DNA from: Streptosporangium lutulentum
GTDB lineage: Bacteria; Actinomycetota; Actinomycetes; Streptosporangiales; Streptosporangiaceae
Direction: 5' to 3'
Length of the DNA stretch: 64,000 bases
Assembly (NCBI RefSeq): GCF_030811455.1
Contig: NZ_JAUSQU010000001.1
Coordinates: 5,270,001-5,334,000, forward strand
The notes below the pieces were generated by a model, which was given only the letters and a program-made list of their open reading frames with translations, made no database searches and was not told the origin of the DNA. Numbering within the stretch: the first letter of the stretch is position 1; each line of letters begins with the position of its first letter. This document shows, one piece after another, positions 1-8,754 of the stretch. The translations under genes were made by a program, and so were the position numbers.

Positions 1-58
1 GCGAGGCGCGGAAACGCCGGGAAGGCCCGACGGTGCGAGGCCGCGGAGGCGCCACGAA

Positions 59-95
59 GGCTCGCCGGAGAGATACGCTTCCGAGACGGCGAGCC
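59..95. promoter_or_regulatory. Inverted repeat upstream of CGNR gene
   Basis: GGCTCGCC (59-66) and GGCGAGCC (88-95) form 8-bp inverted arms about 35 bases before the start codon at 131. They could be an operator or the end of an upstream gene's terminator. The rest of 1-130 holds no gene I can support. Confidence 0.25.
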
Positions 96-130
96 GCCGT
101 ACGCTGGAATTACCTCCAACAGGAGTCAAC

Positions 131-679
131 ATGCCATTCGGACATGACATGCTGCACTCACTCGCCGTTGTGGTCGACCTGGTCAACACCTCCCCCGGCA
201 CCGGGGGCGAAGACCGGCTGACCGACCTGCGAGAGCTCGGCGAATTCGTGGAGCGCTGGCAGATCAGCGGCATCGGCGAGCTCGGTGCCGCGGACCTGAG
301 CCAGGTGCGCGCCCTGCGCGACGCCTTCCACAAGGTGTTCACCGCCTCCGGCCACGCCGCCACGGTCGCCTGGCTGAACTCCCTGCTGAGCGAGACCCGC
401 ATCACCCCGCGCCTGGCCGAGCACGACGGTCACCCCTTGCACGTCCACTACTTCGCGCCCGACGCCTCGCTTTACGAGCACCTCTCGGCCGACCTGGGCG
501 TCGCCCTGGCCCACCTGCTCGTCGAGGACGAATGGGAGCGCCTGCGCACCTGCTCGGCTCCAGACTGCGGCAACGTCTTCTTCGACGAGTCCCGCAATCG
601 CTCCCGCGTCTACTGCGACAGCCGCACGTGCGGAAACCGCATGCACGTCGCCGCCTACCGCGCCCGCCGCCGGGTCTGA
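131..679 (+). CDS. CGNR zinc-finger domain protein
   Basis: 182 residues. The C-terminus carries the CGNR-type zinc finger: Cys-x4-CGN, then SRNRSRVYC and CGNR (about residues 139-172). The N-terminus has the VDLVNT motif typical of the stress-response-linked domain preceding CGNR fingers in actinobacteria. In the family this is a predicted DNA-binding transcriptional regulator, but ligand and targets are unknown. The start at 131 follows AGGAG with ideal spacing; an in-frame ATG at 149 is less well placed. It stands alone and converges on uppS across a hairpin at 695-715. The function beyond probable regulation is inference. Confidence 0.85.
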   Translation: MPFGHDMLHSLAVVVDLVNTSPGTGGEDRLTDLRELGEFVERWQISGIGELGAADLSQVRALRDAFHKVFTASGHAATVAWLNSLLSETRITPRLAEHDGHPLHVHYFAPDASLYEHLSADLGVALAHLLVEDEWERLRTCSAPDCGNVFFDESRNRSRVYCDSRTCGNRMHVAAYRARRRV

Positions 680-694
680 GTCACGCTCCGCCGT

Positions 695-715
695 CACCTG
701 CCGACCGGGCAGGTG
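695..715. terminator. Bidirectional hairpin between convergent genes
   Basis: CACCTGCC (695-702) and GGCAGGTG (708-715) form a perfect 8-bp GC-rich stem with a 5-nt loop. It lies 16 bases after the CGNR gene stop and 16 bases after the uppS stop on the other strand. There is no U tract, as is common in actinobacteria. Confidence 0.6.
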
Positions 716-730
716 GGCGCATGAGGAAGG

Positions 731-1525
731 TCAGGGCCTGGCGGACGGGTCCGGCACGGCGTTGGGTACGGCTCCGCCGTACCTCCTGTCACGCTTGGCG
801 TAGGTCTCGCAGGCCTCCCACAGGTCACGACGGTCGAAGTCGGGCCAGAGGCGGTTGAGGAAGACCATCTCGGCGTAGGCCGTCTGCCAGATCAGGAAGT
901 TGGAGGTGCGCTGCTCGCCCGAGGAGCGCACGAACAGGTCCACGTCCGGGATCTGCGGCTCGTCCAGGTAGCGGGCGAAGGTCTCCTCCTTCACCCGGCC
1001 TGGCTTGAGCCGGCCCTCGGCGATGTCCTGGGCCATGCGCACGGCCGCGTCGACGATCTCGGCCCGGCCGCCGTAGTTGACGCAGAACTGCAGGGTCAGC
1101 GTGGAGTTGCCCGTGGTCATCTCCTCGGCGTCCCGCAGCTCCTGGATGACGCTCTTCCACAGCCGTCCCGGGCGGCCGGCCCAGCGGACCCGCACCCCCA
1201 ACGCGTTGAGGCCGTCTCTCCGACGGCGGATGACGTCGCGGTTGAACCCCATCAGGAAGCGCACCTCGTCCGGGGAGCGCTTCCAGTTCTCCGTGGAGAA
1301 GGCGTAGACCGACAGGTAGGGGATGCCGAGCTCGATCGCACCCTCGATCACGTCGAAGAGCGAGGCCTCGCCCGCCTTGTGACCTTCGGTCCGCGGCAGG
1401 CCACGCTGTTTGGCCCATCGGCCGTTGCCGTCCATCACGATCGCCACGTGCCGGGGCACGAGGTCTCGGGGGATGGAGGGCGGGGTGGCGCCGGAGGGGT
1501 GAGGGACGGGTGGGCGGACGTTCAC
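731..1525 (-). CDS. uppS: Isoprenyl transferase (undecaprenyl diphosphate synthase family)
   Basis: 264 residues. cis-prenyltransferase that adds isopentenyl units to an allylic diphosphate; in this family the product feeds cell-wall lipid carriers. The active-site block [13 protein letters not shown] sits near residue 30, followed by GHKAG, and the C-terminal signature [12 protein letters not shown] plus YAEMVF is intact. The start chosen is GTG at 1525: it follows GGAG and overlaps the recO stop as GTGA, so it is translationally coupled. A longer in-frame reading to 1795 runs antisense-like through recO and lacks family homology. The recO-uppS pair is a conserved actinobacterial arrangement. 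Actinobacteria often carry two such enzymes with different chain lengths; which one this is cannot be told here. Confidence 0.95.
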   Translation of the reverse strand: MNVRPPVPHPSGATPPSIPRDLVPRHVAIVMDGNGRWAKQRGLPRTEGHKAGEASLFDVIEGAIELGIPYLSVYAFSTENWKRSPDEVRFLMGFNRDVIRRRRDGLNALGVRVRWAGRPGRLWKSVIQELRDAEEMTTGNSTLTLQFCVNYGGRAEIVDAAVRMAQDIAEGRLKPGRVKEETFARYLDEPQIPDVDLFVRSSGEQRTSNFLIWQTAYAEMVFLNRLWPDFDRRDLWEACETYAKRDRRYGGAVPNAVPDPSARP

Positions 1526-2259
1526 GTGGCAGGCTCCCTTTCTACGTGTCGAAGAGAGCGTATGCCGTGTTCGAGGTGCCATTGGAGGTAGGCGGCGACC
1601 AGGCCGCTGCATTCGGCGCGGTGCCGGGGGACGGAGGCGTCGGCGGCGGGCCAGTCGCCCCGCAGGAGCGCGAGCATCAGGGCCAGGGTCGCCCCCTCGG
1701 GCACCGCGGCGCCGGCGGGACGGCAAGCCCCGCACACCACGCCTCCCGACACGATGGCGAACGCCCGCACCGCGGGGGCCTTGCACCGGGCGCACGACTC
1801 CAGGGCGGGGGCGTAACCGGCGACGGCCAGCGAGCGGAGGAAGTAGGCGTCGAGGACGAGCCGGGCCTCGTGCTCCCCCGAGCCGAGCGTGCGCAGACCG
1901 CCGACGAGCAGCAGGAACTGGCGGAGCGCGGGCTCCTTCTCCCCCATGATCAGCCGGTCGGCGGTCTCCAGCATCGCGACGCCCGCCGTGTAGCGCGGAT
2001 AGTCGCTGACGAGCGCCTCGCCGTACGGGCGGATGGTCTCGGCCTGGGTGATCACGTCGAGTGTGCGGCCGGTGTGGAGCTGGAGGTCCACGTGGGTGAA
2101 CGGCTCAAGCCGGCCGCCGAATCGCGAGGTCGTCCGCCTGACGCCCTTGGCGACGCCCCGGACCTTGCCCGTGCGTCTGGTCAGGATGGTGACGATGCGA
2201 TCGGCCTCACCCAGCTTGTGGGTGCGGAGCACGATGCCGTCGTCCCGGTACAGACTCAC
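1522..2259 (-). CDS. recO: DNA repair protein RecO
   Basis: 245 residues, usual length. RecO mediates RecF-pathway recombination by annealing strands and loading RecA with RecR. The N-terminal OB-fold is recognisable ([19 protein letters not shown], residues 4-22), and the C-terminal zinc site is visible as CARC and CGAC about 20 residues apart. It starts with ATG at 2259 and its stop overlaps the uppS start by 4 nt. Confidence 0.96.
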   Translation of the reverse strand: MSLYRDDGIVLRTHKLGEADRIVTILTRRTGKVRGVAKGVRRTTSRFGGRLEPFTHVDLQLHTGRTLDVITQAETIRPYGEALVSDYPRYTAGVAMLETADRLIMGEKEPALRQFLLLVGGLRTLGSGEHEARLVLDAYFLRSLAVAGYAPALESCARCKAPAVRAFAIVSGGVVCGACRPAGAAVPEGATLALMLALLRGDWPAADASVPRHRAECSGLVAAYLQWHLEHGIRSLRHVEREPAT

Positions 2260-2281
2260 CTGTGCAGTCTAGCGTCGTTCT

Positions 2282-2309
2282 TTCATACCGTTTCATGCCG
2301 TGTACACGG
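2282..2309. promoter_or_regulatory. Tandem 10-mer and palindrome upstream of recO
   Basis: TTTCATACCG/TTTCATGCCG occur back to back (about 2281-2300), followed at once by the perfect 12-bp palindrome CCGTGTACACGG (2298-2309). They lie 20-50 bases upstream of recO on the minus strand, where its promoter should be. The binding protein is unknown; this is not the actinobacterial LexA box pattern. Confidence 0.3.
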
Positions 2310-2451
2310 TCGGCGGACAGCCGAAACCCGGCACCCGAATCCAGATCTTCGCACGTCGGCGCGTGAGCGGAGGCCGTCGCCGAGGGCGGCGCGGTGGCTC
2401 CTCCGTCCCCGTTTCAGGGGCTCTCCGCGAACGGACCGGAGGGCGGTACGG

Positions 2452-4281
2452 TCAACGTGCCGGGACCAGGTCCAGGACGAACAGCCGGACCAGGTCGTCG
2501 AGGCGGTAGTGGAACCGCCCGGCCTGCCCCGAGGCGACCACCGAGACGAACCGGGCCTCGACCAGGGCGTCCAGGCAGGCTTCGGCATCCGCGTGGTTCA
2601 GGCCGCAGACGGCGGCGGCGGTACCGACCGCGAACTCGACCGATCCCAGCCTGGCCAGCTGGGCCAGCGCCTTCCGGGCGTCCTCCCTCAGCCGCGAGTG
2701 GCTCTGCCGCAGGCCGTCCCGTATGGCCAGGTCCGCGACGCTCAGCTCGTCCAGACGGCGGTGTTCGTCACGCAACATGACGACCAGGCCGGAGATCGGC
2801 CAGTGAGGACGGGCGGCGAGCCGGGCGCCGCAGATGCGTACCGCCAGGGGCAGCCTGTCGCACAGCTGGACCAGTTCGGCGGCGGCCTCGGGCTCGGCGG
2901 CCAGCCGCTCGTGCCCGACGATGCTCGCCAGCAGGTGGACGGCGTGATCGACCTCGAACCGGTCGAGGTCCACGATTCTCGCGCCGCCGATGCCCACCAG
3001 CCGGGACCGGCTGGTGATGAGGACCGAGCAGGTCGCCGAGCCGGGGAGCAGCGGCCTCACCTGCGCCTCCCCCACGGCGTTGTCGAGCACGACCAGGATG
3101 CGGCGGTTGTCCATGAGGCTGCGGTACAGGGCCGTTCGTTCGGCCAGGTCCTCAGGGACGGCCGCGTGGCCGACGCCGAGCGCCCGCAGGAACCGTCCGA
3201 GCACCCGGGCGGGAGCTTCGGGGACGGCTCCGGCGCCGCCCAGGTCGGCGTAGAGCTGGCCGTCGGTGTAGGTCGGCACCAGCCGGTGGGCGAGGTGCAC
3301 GGCCAGGGCGGACTTGCCCGCTCCGGCGGGACCGGTGACACCCGCGACCGGCGCGGCCGGTCGCATCGGATCGTCCAGCACCCCGCTCAGATGATCGAGG
3401 AGAAAGGCGGTCGCCTTGTCCCGCCCCGTGAAGTCGGCGATGTCGGCGGGAATCTGGTGAGGCACGACCGGACGCCCCCATCCCATGCCGTAGGTCCGCT
3501 CGAACCCTCCGAGTACCGGAGGGTCCTGGTCGAGCACGGCGAGGTGGGCGCGCTGGGCGTCGGCGCTGGGCGCGACGCCCAGCTCGTCGGCGAGCCTGGA
3601 TCTCAGCCGTTCGTACTCCATGAGCGCCTCGGCGGGCCGGCCGCAGGCGGCGTACAGCTCGATCAGGCGTGTGTGCAGGGGCTCGTCGAACGGACGGGCC
3701 TGGGCCAGGGCGCGGGTTCTCGGCAAGAGCAGCTCGGGGGCCTGGACCGAGATGGCGAGCGCGGCCAGCCGCTGCAGGCACGTGGCGTGGTCGTCGTCCA
3801 GAGCCCGCACCACGGGGTCCTCCCGCACACCGTCGGGAGCGCCCTCCAGCACGGGACCACGCCACTGTTCGAGCGCGTTCATCAGGTTGGCCAGTCGCTG
3901 ATGCGGGTCGAGGCCGGAGATGTCGGAGTCGGCGGCCAGGGCGACGCGGAACCGGGTGGCGTCGACGGACCCGTCCGGTAGCCGCAGCCGGTATCCACCG
4001 TCGACGTGCTCGATGGAGGCGACCGCGCCGACCGTGTCGCGCAGCCAGGAGCGCAACCGCGACACGGCGGTGCGCAGGGCGATCACGCTGCCGACGCCGT
4101 GGTCCCACACCTGCTCCAGCAGCTGTCCCTCGGCGACGATTTCTCCGTTGTGCAGCAGCAGAGCGGCCAGGAGCATGCGGGGATGACGTGCCGGCAACGC
4201 CACGGCGACCCCGTCCCGGCACACCTGGAGCGGTCCGAGCATCTGGAAGTCGTACACGGAAGCAATCTGATCGACGGTCAT
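2452..4281 (-). CDS. SARP-type (AfsR-like) pathway regulator with NB-ARC domain
   Basis: 609 residues. Order: OmpR-type winged helix (about 10-105, beginning FQMLGPLQV), bacterial transcriptional activation (BTAD) domain (about 110-255), then an NB-ARC/STAND ATPase with P-loop GPAGAGKS near residue 320 and a short winged-helix end. No TPR or WD tail is present, so it is shorter than AfsR itself. SARPs activate secondary-metabolite operons by binding direct repeats near the -35 region. It is divergent from the 4511 operon, with repeats in the shared intergenic region (4463-4489), so it is the likely cluster activator. The ATG at 4281 was chosen, with AGGAC upstream; a TTG at 4320 would add 13 residues. 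Confidence 0.9.
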   Translation of the reverse strand: MTVDQIASVYDFQMLGPLQVCRDGVAVALPARHPRMLLAALLLHNGEIVAEGQLLEQVWDHGVGSVIALRTAVSRLRSWLRDTVGAVASIEHVDGGYRLRLPDGSVDATRFRVALAADSDISGLDPHQRLANLMNALEQWRGPVLEGAPDGVREDPVVRALDDDHATCLQRLAALAISVQAPELLLPRTRALAQARPFDEPLHTRLIELYAACGRPAEALMEYERLRSRLADELGVAPSADAQRAHLAVLDQDPPVLGGFERTYGMGWGRPVVPHQIPADIADFTGRDKATAFLLDHLSGVLDDPMRPAAPVAGVTGPAGAGKSALAVHLAHRLVPTYTDGQLYADLGGAGAVPEAPARVLGRFLRALGVGHAAVPEDLAERTALYRSLMDNRRILVVLDNAVGEAQVRPLLPGSATCSVLITSRSRLVGIGGARIVDLDRFEVDHAVHLLASIVGHERLAAEPEAAAELVQLCDRLPLAVRICGARLAARPHWPISGLVVMLRDEHRRLDELSVADLAIRDGLRQSHSRLREDARKALAQLARLGSVEFAVGTAAAVCGLNHADAEACLDALVEARFVSVVASGQAGRFHYRLDDLVRLFVLDLVPAR

Positions 4282-4462
4282 GTCTGTCCTACGCCTGAAT
4301 CTCTCGCTGACACTTCGCAAAAGTCATAGTCAAGCCACATATAGCGGTGTTTGCGGAAGTTGCAATCGTATGGCTAATGATCAGAAATGTCCGCCCTTTA
4401 ACGTTCCATATGTCATCAATCCGCACCTTGCGCATGATGACGTAACACGCAGTAACGGCGGA

Positions 4463-4489
4463 TCCGGACATTGATCTCCGGACAGTGAT
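4463..4489. promoter_or_regulatory. Direct repeat, candidate SARP operator of the cluster
   Basis: TCCGGACATTGAT (4463-4475) and TCCGGACAGTGAT (4477-4489) are 13-mers with one mismatch, 14 bp apart, ending 22 bases before the first biosynthetic start. A related inverted half-site (ATCA...TGTCCG, about 4379-4392) lies nearer the divergent regulator. The 229-bp intergenic region is distinctly AT-richer than its surroundings. Known SARP sites are direct heptamers spaced by about 11 bp, so the 14-bp period is only approximately in line. I could not pick a convincing -10 hexamer. Confidence 0.5.
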
Positions 4490-4510
4490 AAACGTGCAGG
4501 AATTCGGATA

Positions 4511-7500
4511 ATGCAACATACGGTAATTGGCCGATTCCTTGATGTCGTGAACGCCGGCCCCGACCGCGTCGCGGTGCGTTCTGCCGATTCCTCGGTCACC
4601 TACGCCGAACTGGCCGCCGCCGCCGGGGGAATCAGGCACCTCGTCGCCGCCGCGGGAGGCCGCCCGGGGGCACGCGTCGGCCTGTTGACCGGCCACGACG
4701 CAAAAACCGTCGCCGCCGTTCTGGGAACCCTGCTCACCGGCTGCGTCTACGTTCCGCTGGACCCGTCGTACCCCGTGCCGCGGCTGGCGTACATGCTCGG
4801 CGACGCCGACGTTTCCGTGCTGGTCACCACGCGGAGACACGAGGCACTCGCCCGGACCCTCCTGGGAGAGCGGTCCTGCGAGGTGGTCTTCGTCGAAGAC
4901 GCGATCCCGACGGCCCCGGCGATCGCCGGATCGATCGATCCCGACGGCCTGGCCTACCTGCGATACACCTCAGGATCCACCGGCGTGCCCAAGGGCGTGG
5001 CCCAGAGCCACCGCAACCTGGCGCACTGCGTCGACAACCAGATCGAAAGCCTGTCGATCACCTCCGAGGACCGGCTCAGCCTGCTCGCCTCGGTCAGCTT
5101 CGACGCCTCCATCCCGGACATCTACCCCGCCCTGCTGGCGGGCGCGACCGTGGTGCCGATCGACGTCCGCGCCCTCGGGCCGGACGAACTGGTGCGGCAC
5201 CTGGCCGAGCTGGGGGTGACCGTCTACCACTCCACCCCGACGCTCTACCGTTACGTGCTCGACGCGCTGGGGTCCCATGGCCGGCTGCCCTCGATACGCA
5301 CCGTTCTGCTGGGCGGCGAGCGGGTGACCCGGTCCGACGTGATCGCGGGCCGGGGGCGTTTCGCCGACGCCTGTGCTTTCGTCAACGGTTACGGTGCCAC
5401 CGAGGCCACCTTCGTGGCCCACTACCGGACCTCTTTCGACTCGCCGGCCGAGCCGGAGACCGGACCCTCGCTGCCGATCGGGCACGCTCTGCCGGGCTAC
5501 GAGGTGGTGCTGCTGGACCCCCGCCCCGGCGAGGGCGAGGCCGAGGGCGTGGGCGAGATCGCCGTCCGCAGCCCGTACCTGGCACTGGGGTACTGGCGGG
5601 ATCCGGAGCGCACCGCCGAACGGTTCACCACCGACGACGACGGCAGGCGGGTCTACCGCACCGGAGACCTCGGGCGTGAGCTCCCCGACGGCACGCTGGT
5701 CTGCCTCGGCAGACGCGATCGGCAGATCAAGGTGCGCGGGTTCCGCGTCGAACCGGCCGAGGTCGAGGCGCACCTGGCGGGGCAGCCGGGGGTGGCCAGA
5801 GCCGTGGTCACGCTCGCCGGCGACAGGCTCGTCGCCCACGTCCAGCCCTCCGCCGCCGCCGTACTGGATCCGGCCGCGATGCGGCGGACCGCGGCCGAGG
5901 TCCTCCCCGACCATCTGGTGCCCGCGGCGATCGTGGTGCTCGACGCGCTGCCGCTCACCCCGACCGGCAAGGTGGACGTCCAGGCCCTGCCCGCGCCGGG
6001 CCCCGCCCGCGACGGCGAACGGCCCGCCACCCCCGCCGAGACCACCGTGCACGACGCCTGGTGCGAGGTGCTCGGCGTGGCCCGGATCGGCGTGACCGAG
6101 CCGTTCTTCGACGCGGGCGGCCACTCCCTGCTCCTGGGACGGCTTCAGCGGCTGCTGGCCGCCGCGTTCGGGACACCGGTATCGATGATGACCCTGTTCG
6201 AGCACACCACGGTGCGCGCCCAGGCCCGTGCCCTGGCCGCTCCGGACGACACGTCGCCCGCTCCGGGTGACGCGCCACCCCTCCGGCCCGCCGTCGCGGA
6301 GCTCCCCGGCCCCGACGACGACACCCTCGACGGGCACATCGCCGTGGTCGGCCTGGCCTGCAGGTTCCCCGGCGCACCCGGCCCCGCCGCCTTCTGGTCC
6401 GTGCTGTCCGACGGGGTGGACGCCATCTGGGACTACTCGGACGCGGAGCTGCGCGAGCTGGGCGTCGGGGAGTCGTTGCTGGCCGACCCCGCGCACGTGA
6501 AAGCCGGCGGGAAGCTGGACGGGGTGGCGGACTTCGACGCGGAGTTCTTCGGATTCGGCGCGGAGGAGGCCGCCCGCACCGATCCGCAGCACCGGCTGTT
6601 CCTGGAGACGGCCTGGGAGGCCCTGGAGGACGCCGGCTACGACCCTGACCGGTTCGACGGCCAGATCGGCGTGTTCGCCTCCGCCGCGGCCAACCGGTAC
6701 TTCCTGTTCCACCTGTTCGGCAACCCCGCCGCCGGAACGCCGGCCGACCCCGACGACTGGGAGGGACGGCTCCTGTCCCACCAGGGCTCCGACCACCTGC
6801 CGGGACAGGTCGCCTACCGGATCGGCCTGACCGGCCCGGCGATCGCGGTGCAGAGCGCCTGCTCCAGCTCCCTGGTCGCGGTCTGCCTGGCCGCCCAGAG
6901 CCTCGCCGACCACCGCTGTGACCTCGCGCTCGCGGGCGGTGTCACCGTCACCTGGCCGAGGCACCGGCACACCCCCGGCGGGATGGTCTCCTCCGACGGC
7001 CGGTGCCGCGCGTTCGACGCCGCGGCCGACGGCTCGGGGTTCTCCAGCGGGAGCGGCGTGGTGGCGCTGAAGCGGCTCGCGGACGCCATGGCCGACGGCG
7101 ACCACGTGTACGCCGTGATCCCCGGCTGGGCGATCGGCAACGACGGCGCCGCGCGGGCCGGCTTCGCCGTACCGGGCCTGGCCGGGCAGGTGGCCGCGGT
7201 GACCGAGGCCCTGGAGGACGCGGAGATCTCCCCCGACGAGGTCGGCATGGTGGAGGCCCACGGCAGCGGCACACCGCTGGGAGACGCCATCGAGGTGGAG
7301 GCGCTGACCCGCGCCTATCTCGCGGCCGGCGCGCGGAGCACCGGAGGATGCGCGCTGGGTGCGGTCAAGACCAACATCGGCCACACGGACGCCGCCTCCG
7401 GAATCGCGGGGTTCATCAAGGCGGTCCTGTCGGTACGGCACCGGCAGATCCCCGGCAACCTGCACCTCACCTCCCCCAACCCCCAGCTCGACCTGGACCG

Positions 7501-7993
7501 TGGACCGTTCTACCTGCCCACCAAGACGACGGACTGGCCCGCCGGCCGCCGGCGCGTCGCGGGGGTCAGCGCGATCGGCATCGGCGGCACCGGCGCGCAC
7601 GTCCTGGTGGCCGAGGCGCCGGAGCCGCCGGCCGCGGCGCCCGCCTCCGGGCGCCGGTACCTGTTCCCCGTCTCCGCCCGCTCCCCCGAGGCCCTGCGCG
7701 CCGCGATCGTACGGCTCCGCGACCACCTCGCCGACAACCCGCACCTGTCACCGGCCGACGTGGCCTACACCCTGACGGCCGGACGCCGTTCCTTCGCCCA
7801 CCGGGTCGTCGTGGAGTGCGGCAGCCTCGCCGAGGCGATCACCGCACTCGACCCCGACCGGCTGTCGTCCCAGGCTCACACGCCGGAGACGCCGCCCTCC
7901 GGCCCCGCCGTCCCAGGCCGGCGGATACCCCTGCCGACCTACCCCTTCCAGCGGCAGCGCCACTGGATCGACCTGCCGGGAGGCACCCGATGA
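4511..7993 (+). CDS. Hybrid NRPS-PKS loading protein, A-PCP-KS, AT missing
   Basis: 1160 residues. Adenylation domain 1-490: A3 core YTSGSTGVPKG near 152, A5 NGYGATE near 292, A8 KVRGFRVEPAE near 407, A10 PTGKVD near 484. PCP with GGHSL near 535. Ketosynthase 609-1037 with the full triad: Cys784 in ACSSS, His917 in EAHGSGT, His958 in NIGH. There is no condensation domain, so it looks like a starter module. After the KS, about 70 residues of KS-AT linker run straight to the post-AT motif YPFQRQRHW (about 1143-1151), so an AT has been removed; there is no ACP. By hand alignment the A pocket reads roughly DAPHLGGFV, which I cannot assign. Asp at position 235 suggests an amino acid. AGGA precedes the ATG at 4511. 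Confidence 0.9.
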   Translation: MQHTVIGRFLDVVNAGPDRVAVRSADSSVTYAELAAAAGGIRHLVAAAGGRPGARVGLLTGHDAKTVAAVLGTLLTGCVYVPLDPSYPVPRLAYMLGDADVSVLVTTRRHEALARTLLGERSCEVVFVEDAIPTAPAIAGSIDPDGLAYLRYTSGSTGVPKGVAQSHRNLAHCVDNQIESLSITSEDRLSLLASVSFDASIPDIYPALLAGATVVPIDVRALGPDELVRHLAELGVTVYHSTPTLYRYVLDALGSHGRLPSIRTVLLGGERVTRSDVIAGRGRFADACAFVNGYGATEATFVAHYRTSFDSPAEPETGPSLPIGHALPGYEVVLLDPRPGEGEAEGVGEIAVRSPYLALGYWRDPERTAERFTTDDDGRRVYRTGDLGRELPDGTLVCLGRRDRQIKVRGFRVEPAEVEAHLAGQPGVARAVVTLAGDRLVAHVQPSAAAVLDPAAMRRTAAEVLPDHLVPAAIVVLDALPLTPTGKVDVQALPAPGPARDGERPATPAETTVHDAWCEVLGVARIGVTEPFFDAGGHSLLLGRLQRLLAAAFGTPVSMMTLFEHTTVRAQARALAAPDDTSPAPGDAPPLRPAVAELPGPDDDTLDGHIAVVGLACRFPGAPGPAAFWSVLSDGVDAIWDYSDAELRELGVGESLLADPAHVKAGGKLDGVADFDAEFFGFGAEEAARTDPQHRLFLETAWEALEDAGYDPDRFDGQIGVFASAAANRYFLFHLFGNPAAGTPADPDDWEGRLLSHQGSDHLPGQVAYRIGLTGPAIAVQSACSSSLVAVCLAAQSLADHRCDLALAGGVTVTWPRHRHTPGGMVSSDGRCRAFDAAADGSGFSSGSGVVALKRLADAMADGDHVYAVIPGWAIGNDGAARAGFAVPGLAGQVAAVTEALEDAEISPDEVGMVEAHGSGTPLGDAIEVEALTRAYLAAGARSTGGCALGAVKTNIGHTDAASGIAGFIKAVLSVRHRQIPGNLHLTSPNPQLDLDRGPFYLPTKTTDWPAGRRRVAGVSAIGIGGTGAHVLVAEAPEPPAAAPASGRRYLFPVSARSPEALRAAIVRLRDHLADNPHLSPADVAYTLTAGRRSFAHRVVVECGSLAEAITALDPDRLSSQAHTPETPPSGPAVPGRRIPLPTYPFQRQRHWIDLPGGTR

Positions 7994-8754
7994 CCACCCT
8001 GACGGCTCGTTGGTTCCGGTGCTCACAGCCGTTGCCGCGCGCGGCGTTCCGGCTGTTCTGCCTGCCGTACGCCGGTGCGGGCGCGGGCGTGTTCCATCCG
8101 TGGCCGTCCGCCCTCGCTCCCGGCGTGGAAGTCGTGGGCATCCAGTTGCCGGGCAGGGAGAACCGGATCGTCGAGCCGGCCGAGATCGACCTGTCCGAGC
8201 TGGCCACCGCGGTCGCCGACGCCGCGGCCGCCGACAACCGTCCCTACGCGCTGTACGGGCACTCGCTGGGCGCGCGGCTCGCGTTCGAGGTGGTACGGCT
8301 GCTGCGCCGTGCCGATGCGCCCCTGCCGGTCCGGATGTACGTGGGCGCCGCCCGCGCGCCGCACCTGAGCGGGTCGGCCATGTTCGACGGGCTCTCCCTC
8401 CTCTCCGACGACGAGCTGGTCGCCCGGGTCGTGGCCGGAGGCGGCGTGCCCGAGGCGGTCGCCGACGAACCGGAACTGCTGGAGCTGCTGCTGCCGGCGC
8501 TGCGGGCGGACTTCACCTGGCTGGACGACTACGTGTACCAGCCAGAACCGCCGCTTCCGGTGGCGATCACGGCCTTCGCCGGCACCCTCGACCGGGCCGT
8601 CTCGGTGGAACAGGTGGCCGCGTGGGAACAGCACACCACCGCCGGGTTCGTCCTGCACCGCATCGACGGCGACCACTTCTTCCTCCAGGACCGGCTGACG
8701 GATCTGACCGCCCTCCTGACGGCGGACCTCATGACCGCGGGCGGTGTGAGGTGA
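7990..8754 (+). CDS. Type II thioesterase
   Basis: 254 residues, alpha/beta hydrolase of the TEII family that clears misprimed or stalled carrier-protein thioesters in NRPS/PKS lines. The N-terminal CLPYAGAGAGVF and QLPGRE motifs fit. The triad is Ser92 in GHSLG, Asp201 and His229 in GDHFF. The start ATG overlaps the preceding stop as ATGA and its own stop overlaps the next start as GTGA. Confidence 0.92.
   Translation: MTTLTARWFRCSQPLPRAAFRLFCLPYAGAGAGVFHPWPSALAPGVEVVGIQLPGRENRIVEPAEIDLSELATAVADAAAADNRPYALYGHSLGARLAFEVVRLLRRADAPLPVRMYVGAARAPHLSGSAMFDGLSLLSDDELVARVVAGGGVPEAVADEPELLELLLPALRADFTWLDDYVYQPEPPLPVAITAFAGTLDRAVSVEQVAAWEQHTTAGFVLHRIDGDHFFLQDRLTDLTALLTADLMTAGGVR

Noticed and set aside
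1510-3981. Long plus-strand open frame of 823 codons
   Set aside because: Antisense shadow of recO and the SARP gene in GC-rich DNA; composition lacks real protein features.
4282-4510. A possible short RiPP precursor upstream of the operon
   Set aside because: Short frames here have no leader/core pattern, ribosome site or Ser/Thr-rich core; the region behaves as a divergent promoter.
4970-7744. Minus-strand open frame of 924 codons
   Set aside because: Shadow of the A-PCP-KS gene; no ribosome site or family similarity.
8010-8750. N-terminal extension of the first LanB-like frame
   Set aside because: Arg-rich off-frame reading of the thioesterase gene; the coupled GTG at 8751 gives the family start.
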